DNA from: Candidatus Eisenbacteria bacterium
GTDB taxonomy: Bacteria > Desulfobacterota > Binatia > DP-6
DNA: 39,237 bases
Assembly (NCBI GenBank): GCA_035577985.1
Contig: DATJZY010000140.1
Location: 1-39,237 of the forward strand
Direction: 5' to 3'
Shown: piece after piece, positions 23,757 to 33,000 of the stretch
How the letters are laid out: the number at the start of each line of letters is the position of its first letter
Position numbering within the stretch: position 1 is the stretch's first letter
The notes under the pieces: model-generated
The model's database searches: none
What the model saw: the letters and a program-made list of their open reading frames with translations, nothing else
Told to the model about the DNA's origin: nothing
Program-made: the position numbers and the translations under genes

Positions 23757-24887
23757 ATGCGTACCGCCCTGTGTGACCGTCTCGGGATCGAGTTCCCGAT
23801 CTTCGCATTCAGCCATTGTCGCGACGTCGTCGCCGCCGTCAGCCGTGCCGGCGGCTTCGGTGTGCTGGGTGCCGTCGGCTTCCCGCCCGAGCAGCTCGAG
23901 ATCGAGTGCAAGTGGATCGACGAGCACGTGGGCGACCGGCCGTACGGCGTCGACATCGTCATTCCCGGCAAGTACGAGGGCAAGGGCGGCGAGATCGATC
24001 CCGTGAAGCTGGAGCAGCAGCTCCTCGGCATGGTGCCCGAGCAGCACCGGCAGTTCGCCGACAAGATCCTCGCCGATCACGGCGTGCCGAAGCTGCCCGA
24101 GGGCGAGCGTGCCGTCGGCGCGCTCCTCGGCTGGACGTCGCAGACGGCGACGCCGCAGGTCGAGGTCGCGCTCCGGCATCCGAAGGTCCGCCTCATCGCC
24201 AACGCGCTCGGCACGCCGCCGGCGGAGATCATCGAGGAGATCCACGCGAGCGGCCGTCTGGTGGCCGCGCTGTGCGGGGCCGGCAAGCAGGCGCGCGCCC
24301 ACAAGGCGGCGGGCGTCGACATCATCATCGCACAGGGCACCGAGGGCGGCGGACACACGGGCGAGATCGGCAGCGTCGTCCTGTGGCCCGAGGTGATCGA
24401 CGCCGTGGCGCCGACACCCGTGCTCGCGGCGGGCGGCGTCGGCACGGGACGCCAGATCGCGGCCGCGCTCGCGATGGGCGCGCAGGGCGTGTGGCAGGGA
24501 TCGCTCTGGCTGACGGTGAAGGAGGCGGACTGCCCGCCGGCGCAGATGGAGTGCTACATGAACGCGACGAGCAAGGACACGGTCCGCTCCCGCTCGTTCA
24601 CGGGCAAGCCCTGCCGCATGCTGCGCAACGACTGGACCGATGCATGGGAGAGCCCCGACTCGCCGGGCACGCTCGGCATGCCGCTGCAGTTCATGGTGAC
24701 CGGCGACGCGGTCGCGCGCGGCCATCGCTACGCCGACAAGGCGAAGGCGGTCATGTTCAACCCGGTCGGCCAGATCGTCGGCGCGCTCAACGAGGTCCGC
24801 TCTGTGAAGGAAGTGATGCAGCGCCTCGTCGAGGAGTACCTGGAGGCCGTCGAGCGCCTCCAGAGCCTCACGTCCGCCGAGGGGTGA
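23757..24887 (+). CDS. Nitronate monooxygenase / 2-nitropropane dioxygenase-like flavoprotein
   Basis: A 376-residue FMN-dependent TIM-barrel enzyme of the nitronate monooxygenase superfamily. The catalytic His corresponds to H200 in GTEGGGHTG, and the FMN phosphate-binding loop is AAGGVGTGRQIAAALAMGAQGV. The subgroup has an insertion (residues ~65-120) not seen in the shortest members. Many bacterial members are annotated as nitronate monooxygenase without proof and lie in acyl-CoA or aromatic catabolic operons, as here. A clear AGGAGG (23743-23748) is 8 nt before ATG 23757, and the PsrA-like palindrome lies just upstream. It probably heads an operon with the amidohydrolase and SDR genes (18-nt gap, then a 1-nt overlap). 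Confidence 0.9.
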   Translation: MRTALCDRLGIEFPIFAFSHCRDVVAAVSRAGGFGVLGAVGFPPEQLEIECKWIDEHVGDRPYGVDIVIPGKYEGKGGEIDPVKLEQQLLGMVPEQHRQFADKILADHGVPKLPEGERAVGALLGWTSQTATPQVEVALRHPKVRLIANALGTPPAEIIEEIHASGRLVAALCGAGKQARAHKAAGVDIIIAQGTEGGGHTGEIGSVVLWPEVIDAVAPTPVLAAGGVGTGRQIAAALAMGAQGVWQGSLWLTVKEADCPPAQMECYMNATSKDTVRSRSFTGKPCRMLRNDWTDAWESPDSPGTLGMPLQFMVTGDAVARGHRYADKAKAVMFNPVGQIVGALNEVRSVKEVMQRLVEEYLEAVERLQSLTSAEG

Positions 24888-24905
24888 CGGCCCGGGAGCG
24901 GCCGC

Positions 24906-26072
24906 ATGTCCGAGCCGTTCGCCGACGTCGCCAGCATCGATTACCCGATCGTCGACGCCGACGCGCACGTCTACGAGCCGCCGGACGTGTGGCAGGAGCG
25001 CGTGCCGCGCGCGCTGCGCGAGCGCGCGCCAAAGGTCGTCCGCGGTACCGACGGCGACGTGTGGTCGTTCGACGCCGGCGCGCGTACGCGTCCCATCGGG
25101 CTCATGGCGGCGGCGGGGACGAGCTACCTCGGTTTTCGTCCGTCCGGCCTCACCTACGAGACGATCCGGCGCGGCCACTACGAGCCGCGCGCGCGGCTCG
25201 CCGACATGGACGCCGACGGCATTCATGCGCAGCTCCTGTATCCCAGCGTCTGCGAGGAGGGCGCGCGCATGTTCGGCGACGAGCGGGCGCTCCAGCTCGC
25301 GTGCGTGCGAGCGTACAACGAGTGGCAGCTCGAGTTCTGCGCGGTGGCGCCCGGGCGCCTGTTCGGCCACGCGGTGATCCCCGCGACGGGCGTCGCGGAC
25401 GCCGTTGCCGAGCTCGAGTGGGCGATGGATCGCGGCTACCGCGGCGTCCTCATCTCGACCTTCCCGAGCGGGCGCGTCGAACCCTCGCCGGACGACGCGC
25501 CGTTCTGGGCGCGGGCCGAGGGGGCGGGCGTGCCGGTCGCGCTCCACATCGGGAGCTTCCACGCCGACGGCCCCGTGAAGCAGCGACGGTTCGAGCCCGA
25601 GGCCGTGCTGCCGCGCGCGTCGATCAGCAAGTCGGGCGCGAACACGGTGCCGCTCGTCGCCCGCATGATCTTCTCTGGCATGTTCGAGCGCTTCTCCCGC
25701 CTGCGCGTGCTCCTGGTCGAGGCGAACATCGGCTGGATCCCGGCGATGCTCGAGCAGACCGACGACATGTTCCTGCGCTACCGGTGGTTCACCGGCACGG
25801 CGGCGGCGATGCCGTCCCGCGTCTTCCATCGGAACTTCTGGGCCACGTTCATGGTCGACACCGTGGGGATCGAGCTACGGCACCGGTTGAACCTCGAGCA
25901 CCTCATGTGGTCCACCGACTATCCGCACACCGGCACCGACTGGCCGAACAGCCGCGTCACCATCGCGCGGGTGTTCCGCGGCGTTCCGGCCGCCGAGGTG
26001 AAGCGCATGCTGCACACGAACTGCAAGACGCTCTACCGGCTGGACGAGATCCCCGACCGGCTGGCGATGTGA
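24906..26072 (+). CDS. Amidohydrolase family 2 (PF04909-type) metal-dependent hydrolase/decarboxylase
   Basis: A 388-residue TIM-barrel amidohydrolase. The N-terminal metal motif is DADAHVYEP (D19-x-H21). AEGAGVPVALHIG supplies the barrel His, and the C-terminal WSTDYPHTGTDWP supplies the final metal Asp, all typical of amidohydrolase_2 enzymes such as ACMSD- and resorcylate-decarboxylase-like proteins. Mid-protein YPSVCEEGARMFGDERAL is often seen in the large group found in acyl-CoA/xenobiotic clusters. The reaction is hydrolysis or decarboxylation of an unknown carboxylated substrate. GGGAG lies 7 nt upstream of ATG 24906. The stop overlaps the SDR start (TGATG). Confidence 0.9.
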   Translation: MSEPFADVASIDYPIVDADAHVYEPPDVWQERVPRALRERAPKVVRGTDGDVWSFDAGARTRPIGLMAAAGTSYLGFRPSGLTYETIRRGHYEPRARLADMDADGIHAQLLYPSVCEEGARMFGDERALQLACVRAYNEWQLEFCAVAPGRLFGHAVIPATGVADAVAELEWAMDRGYRGVLISTFPSGRVEPSPDDAPFWARAEGAGVPVALHIGSFHADGPVKQRRFEPEAVLPRASISKSGANTVPLVARMIFSGMFERFSRLRVLLVEANIGWIPAMLEQTDDMFLRYRWFTGTAAAMPSRVFHRNFWATFMVDTVGIELRHRLNLEHLMWSTDYPHTGTDWPNSRVTIARVFRGVPAAEVKRMLHTNCKTLYRLDEIPDRLAM

Positions 26073-26854
26073 TGCGGCGGCAGGAGGGGCGTGTCGCGCT
26101 CGTCACGGGCGGTGGAACCGGCATCGGCCGCGCGATCGCGCTGCGCCTCGCCGCCGACGGCGCCGCGGTCGTCGTCACCGGACAGCGTCGCGCGCCGCTC
26201 GACGAGGTTGCCGCGACGGTCGCGCAGGCCGGCGGCGTCGCGCGGGCGCTCGTCTGCGACGTCGCCGACGCCGGGCGGGTGGACGCCCTGGTCGCGGAGA
26301 CGGTCGCGGTGCTCGGTCGCCTCGACGTCCTCGTCAACAGCGCGGCGAAGAACCGCAGCGACGCGGCCGTTCCGGAGACGGCGGCCGATCTGCCGGAGTC
26401 GTGGTGGGCCGAGACGCTGGCCGTGAACCTCACCGGAGCCCTCCATTGCTGCCGCGCGGCGCTGCCGCACCTGGTGGCGGCCGGCCGCGGCGCGATCGTG
26501 AACGTCGCATCGACGTCGGGGATCGCCGGCAACACGAACCAGGCCGCGTACGTCGCCTCCAAGCACGGGCTCGTGGGCCTCACGCGCTCGATCGCGCTCG
26601 ACTACGCCGACCGCGGCGTGCGCGCCAACGCGGTCGCGCCGGGCTTCATCGACACCGAGCGCTCGCGCCGCTTCTCGTCGCAGGTGCGCGGCGAGGGCTG
26701 GCGCGAGCGCAAGCTCGCGGAGATTCCGCTCCGCCGCTTCGGCACGCCCGACGACGTGGCGGCCCTGGTCGCCTTCCTCGCTTCGGACGAGGCATCGTTC
26801 ATCACGGGCGCCGTGGTCCCGATCGACGGCGGCACGGCCGCGCGCCGGGGCTGA
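26072..26854 (+). CDS. Short-chain dehydrogenase/reductase (SDR)
   Basis: A 260-residue classical SDR. The cofactor loop is GGGTGIG (residues 13-19), the adenine-site acidic residue is D63 (CDVAD), the structural Asn is N119, and the catalytic residues are S147, Y160 and K164 (AAYVASK). NSAAK replaces the usual NNAG. After the Rossmann strand beta2, the RR at residues 39-40 favours NADP(H). It would oxidise an alcohol or reduce a ketone, like FabG-type or 3-hydroxyacyl enzymes. It is translationally coupled to the amidohydrolase, and its stop is 2 bp from that of the convergent carboxypeptidase gene. Confidence 0.93.
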   Translation: MRRQEGRVALVTGGGTGIGRAIALRLAADGAAVVVTGQRRAPLDEVAATVAQAGGVARALVCDVADAGRVDALVAETVAVLGRLDVLVNSAAKNRSDAAVPETAADLPESWWAETLAVNLTGALHCCRAALPHLVAAGRGAIVNVASTSGIAGNTNQAAYVASKHGLVGLTRSIALDYADRGVRANAVAPGFIDTERSRRFSSQVRGEGWRERKLAEIPLRRFGTPDDVAALVAFLASDEASFITGAVVPIDGGTAARRG

Positions 26855-26856
26855 GC

Positions 26857-28026
26857 CTACTCGACGATCGCCTCCAGGTACGTCGGGCGCATGGGCGTGT
26901 CGTACGGCCATGCTTCCGCGTCGGTCGCGTCGATGAGCGCGCGCACGAACGCGTCCTGGCGCGCGCGGGCGTCGGGAACGGGCACGTTGTGGTTCAAGAC
27001 GGCGAATGCGACGGTGCCGTACCGCTTCGACCGCAGGATGCCCGCCAGACCCGACGCGCCGACCGAGCCGAACGTCCCGGTCTTGCCGACCACGTAGCGA
27101 CGATGGTCGAGGAGCCGATCCTTCAGCGTGCCTGGGTCGACGCCCGAGACCGGGAGCACGTCGACCAGCTCGTGGTGCTGGGCGACGAGCGTGTGCTCGA
27201 GCGCGCGCAGGAGCGCGACCGCAACGCGGGGCGAGAGCCGGTTCGTGGTGCCGGCGCCGGCCCCGTTGTCGATCACGATCTGGTCGCGCAGCTCGGGCGA
27301 GACGTGCGCCTTCGCGATCGTCTCGACGGCATGCGGGCCGCCGATTGCGTCCGAGGCGTAGTGGTAGACGTTGTTCGAGTAGCCGCTCAGGGTTTTCAGG
27401 ACGTGGAGGAGGATCGGGGAGCGGAGCGTGACCAGGAGATCGTCGGCCGACCCGGCGGTCTTGCGCCCGGGCGAGAAGCGGAGCGCGACGGCCGCGAGCG
27501 TCTGCGGATCGCCGAGGGCGGCCCACGCCTCGGCCCCGTCGGCGCCGCGTAGCGCGCGCAGGAGACGCACGCCGCCCGGGTCCGGCTGCCAGTTGAAGAG
27601 GAAGACGCCGCGCGTGTCGACGCGTCCCGCGACCGTCCGCAAGCCCATCTCGTGCAGGCGGCGCAGCACGAGGAACGCGCTCTCGTAGACGAAGAAGGGA
27701 TCGTTGCCGCCTTCGACGACGAGATCGCCGTCGAGCCGGCCGTCGCGCGGCGTGGTGGTCGCGACGAAGCGGGTCGTGAAGCGGTGGTCGGCGCCGAGGC
27801 GCTCGACCAGCGCGAGCGCGGTCGCGATCTTGGTGACCGACGCCGGGTGTACGGCCCGGTCCTCCACCTGCGCGACCAGCACGGTGCCGTCCTCGGCCTG
27901 CGCGAAGACCCCCTGATCGGCACCCACGTGCTCGCGGGCGAGCGACTGCAACGGCGGCTCGGCGCCCAGGGCCCCGAGCGCGGTGGCGACGATGAGTCCG
28001 CAAACGGCCGCGCCCCGTCCCCTCAT
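26857..28026 (-). CDS. dacB: D-alanyl-D-alanine carboxypeptidase, PBP4 (S13) family
   Basis: A 389-residue periplasmic penicillin-binding protein of the S13/PBP4 family. The signal peptide is residues 1 to ~22. Active-site motifs are SxxK at S63-K66 (PASVTK), SxN at S217-N219 (GYSNN) and KTG at K315 (GKTGT). It would trim or cut peptidoglycan cross-links. The protein is shorter than E. coli PBP4 (477 residues), and the insertion between SxxK and SxN is correspondingly reduced. ATG 28026. It lies 122 bp downstream of the acyltransferase gene on the same strand, with a purine-rich repeat between them. The symbol is by family only. Confidence 0.88.
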   Translation of the reverse strand: MRGRGAAVCGLIVATALGALGAEPPLQSLAREHVGADQGVFAQAEDGTVLVAQVEDRAVHPASVTKIATALALVERLGADHRFTTRFVATTTPRDGRLDGDLVVEGGNDPFFVYESAFLVLRRLHEMGLRTVAGRVDTRGVFLFNWQPDPGGVRLLRALRGADGAEAWAALGDPQTLAAVALRFSPGRKTAGSADDLLVTLRSPILLHVLKTLSGYSNNVYHYASDAIGGPHAVETIAKAHVSPELRDQIVIDNGAGAGTTNRLSPRVAVALLRALEHTLVAQHHELVDVLPVSGVDPGTLKDRLLDHRRYVVGKTGTFGSVGASGLAGILRSKRYGTVAFAVLNHNVPVPDARARQDAFVRALIDATDAEAWPYDTPMRPTYLEAIVE

Positions 28027-28074
28027 CCCGCCGGATGACTAGCGGGCGGGGCGTCGGGTCTGCAAGCGACGGGA

Positions 28075-28091
28075 GGAGAGGAGAGGAGAGG
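28075..28091. repeat. GGAGA pentanucleotide microsatellite
   Basis: Three full tandem copies of GGAGA plus GG (28075-28091), with a related GGGA before them, lie in the gap upstream of the PBP4-type gene. On that gene's strand this reads as a polypyrimidine tract about 50 bp before its start. It could vary in length by slippage; no function is evident. The rest of the 122-bp gap shows nothing else. Confidence 0.6.
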
Positions 28092-28148
28092 TGATGGGGC
28101 CCGACGATCCTGGAGAGACGGGTGGATCGCCGGACCCCACCGGTAAGG

Positions 28149-28877
28149 TCACGCACCCACTGCGAACCGGAACTCGCGGGTATCGGGCACGAGCCCCAGC
28201 GGAGGCCGCCGGTTGGGCACGATGACCTCGGGGAAGTCGGTTTCGACGAACAGGATCTTGAAGGGGTTCTCGCGCATGAGGTTGGCCACGTCGTGGAAGG
28301 GCAGGATCAGCAGCTCGTGGACGGCCCCGTTCAGCTTCGCGTACGCGACCACGTCGCCGGTCTGCTCGAAGCCCATCGCCGTGTACGTCCAGCTCCGCTC
28401 GGGCTTCGAGGACACCACGCAGCGCTCGCTGCCGACGAGCTGGAACATGTCGAAGCACAGGCGGAAGAGGCCGAACGCGACCGCGGGCATCTGCAGCTTG
28501 TCACGGCGGAACTCGGGCAGGATCGCGAAGCGCGTGATCTCGAGGTTGCGCGACGCGCGGGCCTCGCGCGGGAGCGTGAAGTACTCCTCGGCCTCGAACG
28601 AGCCCGCGAAGCGCGGCGTGAGGCGCATGGTGCCGACGCAGCGGCCGGTCGCGACCTCTTCGGCCCGCAGGATCCACGAGCGGTGGTCGTATTCGTCGGG
28701 GCAGGCGATCGAGTAGCCGCCGTCGACGCAGTAGACCTGGCGGCGAACCTCGAGGGCCTCCGCGGCTTCTTCGTGGGTCTCGCAGACCTTGAACCGGAAG
28801 CCTTGCAGCAGGGTGGCGAACTTGGATTCGAAGTTGGCGTCGTCGAATGTGTCGGTCTGCTCCGTGTGGGATTGCAT
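28149..28877 (-). CDS. LuxI/FeeM-like GNAT acyltransferase (exosortase-associated / N-acyl amino acid synthase type)
   Basis: A 242-residue protein of the autoinducer-synthase-like GNAT group, closest by eye to PEP-CTERM/exosortase-associated acyltransferases and N-acyl amino acid synthases (FeeM). LuxI-type conserved positions are visible: EVRRQVYCVDGGYS, CPDEYDHRSWIL, CVGTMRLTP and NLEITRFAI. The reaction would transfer an acyl chain from acyl-ACP or acyl-CoA to an amino-acid-like acceptor, giving an acyl signal or lipid. ATG 28877 has GGAGG 5 nt upstream and is chosen over ATG 28949, whose extra residues look non-coding. No exosortase or PEP-CTERM protein is in the window. It is divergent from a sulfotransferase gene. 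Confidence 0.75.
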   Translation of the reverse strand: MQSHTEQTDTFDDANFESKFATLLQGFRFKVCETHEEAAEALEVRRQVYCVDGGYSIACPDEYDHRSWILRAEEVATGRCVGTMRLTPRFAGSFEAEEYFTLPREARASRNLEITRFAILPEFRRDKLQMPAVAFGLFRLCFDMFQLVGSERCVVSSKPERSWTYTAMGFEQTGDVVAYAKLNGAVHELLILPFHDVANLMRENPFKILFVETDFPEVIVPNRRPPLGLVPDTREFRFAVGA

Positions 28878-28960
28878 TGCGTCCTCCGTGCGGGCGACAC
28901 AGCAACCGCCATGCCGCCCGACACAGGGGAAAAAGGCCAGTGCAACCAAGGCGTTTCCCG

Positions 28961-28976
28961 CGGTTCACGCGAACCG
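28961..28976. promoter_or_regulatory. Inverted repeat just upstream of the second sulfotransferase start
   Basis: CGGTTC-ACGC-GAACCG is a perfect 6-bp inverted repeat with a 4-nt centre, in the 107-bp divergent gap between the acyltransferase and sulfotransferase genes. It ends 8 bp before the GTG at 28985, immediately before the GGCGGGG that would be its weak ribosome binding site. It could be an operator serving one or both genes, or a leader hairpin. Confidence 0.35.
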
Positions 28977-28984
28977 GCGGGGCC

Positions 28985-30055
28985 GTGAACCGGGACCTAG
29001 GTCCGGGCGTTCCCATACGCCGGCGGCGCTTGCTCCCCCAGGGCGAACTTGGTTCAACCGCAGCACTCGTGGAGCGCGCGGCACCGCCCTTCTTCCTCGT
29101 CGGGAATCCTCGCTCGGGCACGAAGATGCTCCGAGAGCTCCTGAACGCGAGCCCGGACGTCTGGATGTCGGAGGTGGAATCGCACTTCATCCCCAAGTTC
29201 ACCCGCACGATCGCGCGTTACGGCGACCTCGCGACGCGCGACGGCTTCGAGCGCCTCACGACCGCCATCCGCGGCACGCGCGCCTTCTGGCAGTGGGAGC
29301 GCCGCGGTGTCCGCGTGTCGAACGACGACTGGTGGGCGGCGTGCCCGCGGCACGACTGGCCCGGCGTCGTGGCCGGGCTCTTCTGCTGCGTCCACCGGTG
29401 CGAGATCCCGAACCCACCGAAGCCGTGGGGCCAGATCGTCTGGGGCGACAAGACGCCGGTCTACATGCGCGAGGTGGCGCTCCTGGCCGACGTCTTTCCG
29501 CGCGCGCGCTTCATCCACATCGTGCGCGACCCGCGCGACTGCGTGCTCTCGACCGAGGAGGCGTGGGGGAACGCGCCGCTGCGCACGGCGCAGGAGTGGG
29601 CCGATCGCATCCGGAGCTGTCGCGCTGCCGGCCAGGCGCTGGGGCCGTCGCGGTACGTGGAGCTGCGGTACGAGGACCTGACCGACGACGCACATCGCGA
29701 GCTGCACCGCCTGTTCGACTTTCTGGGCGTGCCGACGCCCGCCGACGCCGGCCGCCTCTTTCGCGTGCCGGAGAACCTGGGCGCCGCGAAGGGCGCCAGC
29801 GCGGTCGTCGCGGGCAACAAGCGCAAGTGGGAGGCGCGCATGGAGCCGGGTCTCCGGCGCACCATCGAGGAGCTGACCGGCGATCTGCTCGACGCGTACG
29901 GCTACGAGCGCGAGTACCCCGGCGTTCCGATGCGCCACCTGTCGCGCGCTCGCATGGAGACCTACCGGCTGCGCGACGCCTGGCATCAGCTCCGCTTTCG
30001 CCGTCGCGAGCTCGGCAGCTGGACCGAAGCGGTCAAGTTCCTGATGGCGAGGTAG
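28985..30055 (+). CDS. Sulfotransferase family protein (PAPS-dependent)
   Basis: A 356-residue sulfotransferase. The 5'-PSB loop FFLVGNPRSGTKMLRELL is at residues ~36-53, and the 3'-phosphate-binding segment is FIHIVRDPRDCVLS. KWEARMEPGLRRTIEE near the C-terminus matches the region that closes over the cofactor in bacterial members. The acceptor is unknown. It is only distantly similar to the sulfotransferase at 21344-22612. The start is uncertain: GTG 28985 gives a 30-residue basic N-terminal extension, and a GTG just before ERAAPPFF is another choice. It is divergent from the LuxI/FeeM-like acyltransferase and 9 bp before recC, so it may be transcribed with the recombination operon. Confidence 0.85.
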   Translation: MNRDLGPGVPIRRRRLLPQGELGSTAALVERAAPPFFLVGNPRSGTKMLRELLNASPDVWMSEVESHFIPKFTRTIARYGDLATRDGFERLTTAIRGTRAFWQWERRGVRVSNDDWWAACPRHDWPGVVAGLFCCVHRCEIPNPPKPWGQIVWGDKTPVYMREVALLADVFPRARFIHIVRDPRDCVLSTEEAWGNAPLRTAQEWADRIRSCRAAGQALGPSRYVELRYEDLTDDAHRELHRLFDFLGVPTPADAGRLFRVPENLGAAKGASAVVAGNKRKWEARMEPGLRRTIEELTGDLLDAYGYEREYPGVPMRHLSRARMETYRLRDAWHQLRFRRRELGSWTEAVKFLMAR

Positions 30056-30064
30056 GCGGCCCGC

Positions 30065-33000
30065 ATGCTGCGGGTGACGGAGAGCAACCGGCTCGAGGTG
30101 CTTGCGGAGCGGCTGGTGGCTTCGCTCGATGCGCCTGGCGACGCGCCGCTCGCGCCCGACCTCGTGGTCGTACCGAACGGCGGCATGGCGCGCTGGCTCT
30201 CGCTCTGGATCGCGCGCGATCGTGGCGTGTGTGCGAACGTCCGCTTCGACCTGCCGGCGGAGTTCATCTGGAGCGTGCTCGGCCGCGCGCTCGGCCAGCG
30301 CGCGAATGCGGACGTGTTCGACCCCGCGGTGCTCACGTGGCGGGTGCTCGGGGTCCTCGCACGCCTCGAGCGCCGGCCCCCGTTCACCGCACTGCACGCC
30401 TACACCGACGGTCCATCGGATCGCCGGCGCTACGAGCTCGCGCGCCGCATCGCGAACGTGTTCGATCAGTATCTCGTCTACCGCCCGGACTGGATCCGGC
30501 GCTGGGAAGCGGGCGCCGACGAGCACTGGCAGGCGGAGTTGTGGCGCCGCCTCGTCGCCGGCAGCGATGCGTCGCACCGCGTGACGCTGCTCGACACTCT
30601 GGTGGCCGCGCTCCAGGGTGGAGGAGGGCTTGCGAGAGCCGAGCTGCCCGCGCGCGTCCGGGTCTTTGCCGTCGCGGCGATGCCGCCTGCGTATCTCGCC
30701 GTCTTCGGCCGGCTCGCCGAGCGGATCGACGTCGACCTGTACGCATTGAACCCGAGCCCCACGTATTGGGGCGATCTCATGGGCTCGCGCGAGCTGGCAC
30801 GAAGCCCGCTGGCGGCCGGCGACGAGGATCTGGCGCGGGGGAACAGCCTGCTGGCCGGATTCGGCAAGCAGCTCGCAGAGCTCCGCGACCTCGTCCGCGA
30901 GTGGAATGCCCACGAGATCGACGCGCACGTGGAGCCGTCGGAGGCCTCCATCCTGCACGCCGTACAGGCCGACATCCATCACCTGCGGACGCGCGGCAGC
31001 GGCCCGTCGCCCAAGACCCCGCGTCCCGACGATCGCACCATCCAGGTGCACCGGTGTCACGGGCCGATGCGCGAGGTGGAGGTGCTGCACGATCAGCTCC
31101 TCGACCTCTTCGACCGCCATCCCGACCTCGAGCCATCCGACGTCGTCGTGATGACCCCCGACATCGAAGCCTACGCGCCGTGCATCGAGGCGGTGTTCGG
31201 GACGGCTCCCCACCAGCGGATGATCCCGTTCACGATCGCCGATCGGAGCGCGCGAGCCGAGCGGCCGATTCTCGGGGCGTTCCTGGCGCTCCTCGCGCTA
31301 CCCGGGAGCCGGTACGACGCGAACAGCCTGCTGGCGCTGCTCGACGTCGACGCCGTCCGGCGTCGGTTCGGGTTCGCGGACGCCGAGGTGGCTCGCGCGC
31401 GCCGCTGGGTGCGCGCGACGGGGATCCGCTGGGGGGTCGATGCCGCCGCGCGCGCCGCGCTCGGGCTGCCGGCGACGCACGAGCACACCTGGCGCTTCGG
31501 GCTCGACCGGCTGCTCCTCGGGTACGCGCTGCCGGAGGAGCAGCGCCGGCGCTTCGCCGGGGTGTTGCCCTACGACGACGTGGAGGGCACGTCGGCGCGT
31601 GCGCTCGGCCTGCTCGCGACCTTCGCCGAAGCCTGCTTCACGCTGGGACGCGACCTCGGCGGCGCGCGCGCTCCGCTGGCGTGGACGACCGCGCTCAGCG
31701 AGGTGGTCGATCGCTTCTTCGACGCCTCGGAGGCGGACGAGGAGGACGTGGTGACGATCCGGCGTGCGCTCACCGAACTCGCGAGCGTCATCCGGCGAGC
31801 CGGCTTCGGGGACGCCGTCTCGCTCGACGTCATCCGCGCCTACCTCGAAGCGGTACTCGCGGTACCGGTCGCGAGCGGTCGCTTTCTCGCCGGGCGGGTG
31901 ACGTTCTGCGCGCTCGTCCCCATGCGCTCGATCCCGTTCGAGGTGGTGTGCCTCGTCGGTCTCGACGACGGCGCCTTCCCCCGCCAGCAGCGTCCGGTGG
32001 GGTTCGATCTCATGGCGGACGACTTCCGCCCGGGAGACCGCTCGCGGCGTGAGGACGATCGCTCGCTGTTTCTCGAGGCAATCCTCTCGGCGCGGCGCGT
32101 CCTGTATCTCTCGTACGTCGGGCGCGACATCCGGGACAACTCGGAGCGTCCGCCGTCGGTGCTGGTGCGCGACCTGGTCGACTACGTGCGCTGCGGTTTC
32201 GACGTGGAGGTGGAGCAGACCCATCCGCTGCAGCCGTTCAGCGCCACCTACTTCATGCCGGGCGCCACGCTATTCAGCTACGCCGACGATCTGTGCGCGG
32301 CGCGCCGGCTGCAGGGAACCCGCGTCGAGCTGGCTGCCCCGTTCGTCCTGCGGCCACTTCCCGTCCCGGAGGCGGGGCGGCGCACGCTGTCCGTCGACGA
32401 CCTCGTGCGCTTCTTCCTCGGCCCCGCGAAGTTCCTCCTGCAGGAGCGCCTGGGACTCCGCCTCGAGCCGGCGCGCGGCGTCGTCGACACCCGCGAGCCG
32501 TTCGTGCTCGATGCGCTGTCGCGCTATCTCGTGCGCGATCAGGTGCTCCGCCTGTGGCGTGAGGGCACGCCGGTCGCGGAGCTGGAGCCGCTTCTGCGCG
32601 GGGCGGGGCTCCTGCCGCACGGCGCGCCCGGCGACGTGGCGCTGCAGGAGCAGACCGCGGGCGTCGAGGATCTTCTCGCGCGTCTCGACGACGCGTTGCC
32701 GACGCCACGGTTGCCCCCGACACCCGTCGACGTCCTGGTGGGCGACTTCCGCCTGCACGGCGCGATCCCGACTGGCCGCGCCGGCGGCGTCGTCGACTAC
32801 CGGCCGACCGTAGCGAAGGCGAAGGACCGCCTGGCCCTCTGGATCCGTCACCTCGTGCTCGCGAGCCACACCGGTCGCGACGCGCAGGGCCGGTGGCTCG
32901 GGACGCACGGTGACGTCGTCCTGCGCCCGCCGACACGGCCGCGCGAAGTGCTCGCGGAGCTCCTGGCGCTCTACTGGGACGGTCTGCAACGGCCGCTGCC

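Noticed and set aside
28075..28091. GGAGA repeat as a cluster of ribosome binding sites or a CRISPR-like array
   Set aside because: The unit is 5 bp with no spacers, and no start codon on the plus strand opens a credible gene after it.
28149..28877. The acyltransferase as a true acyl-homoserine-lactone synthase
   Set aside because: The general LuxI-type positions are present, but the protein is longer, lacks an adjacent LuxR gene and resembles exosortase-associated or FeeM-type enzymes more closely.
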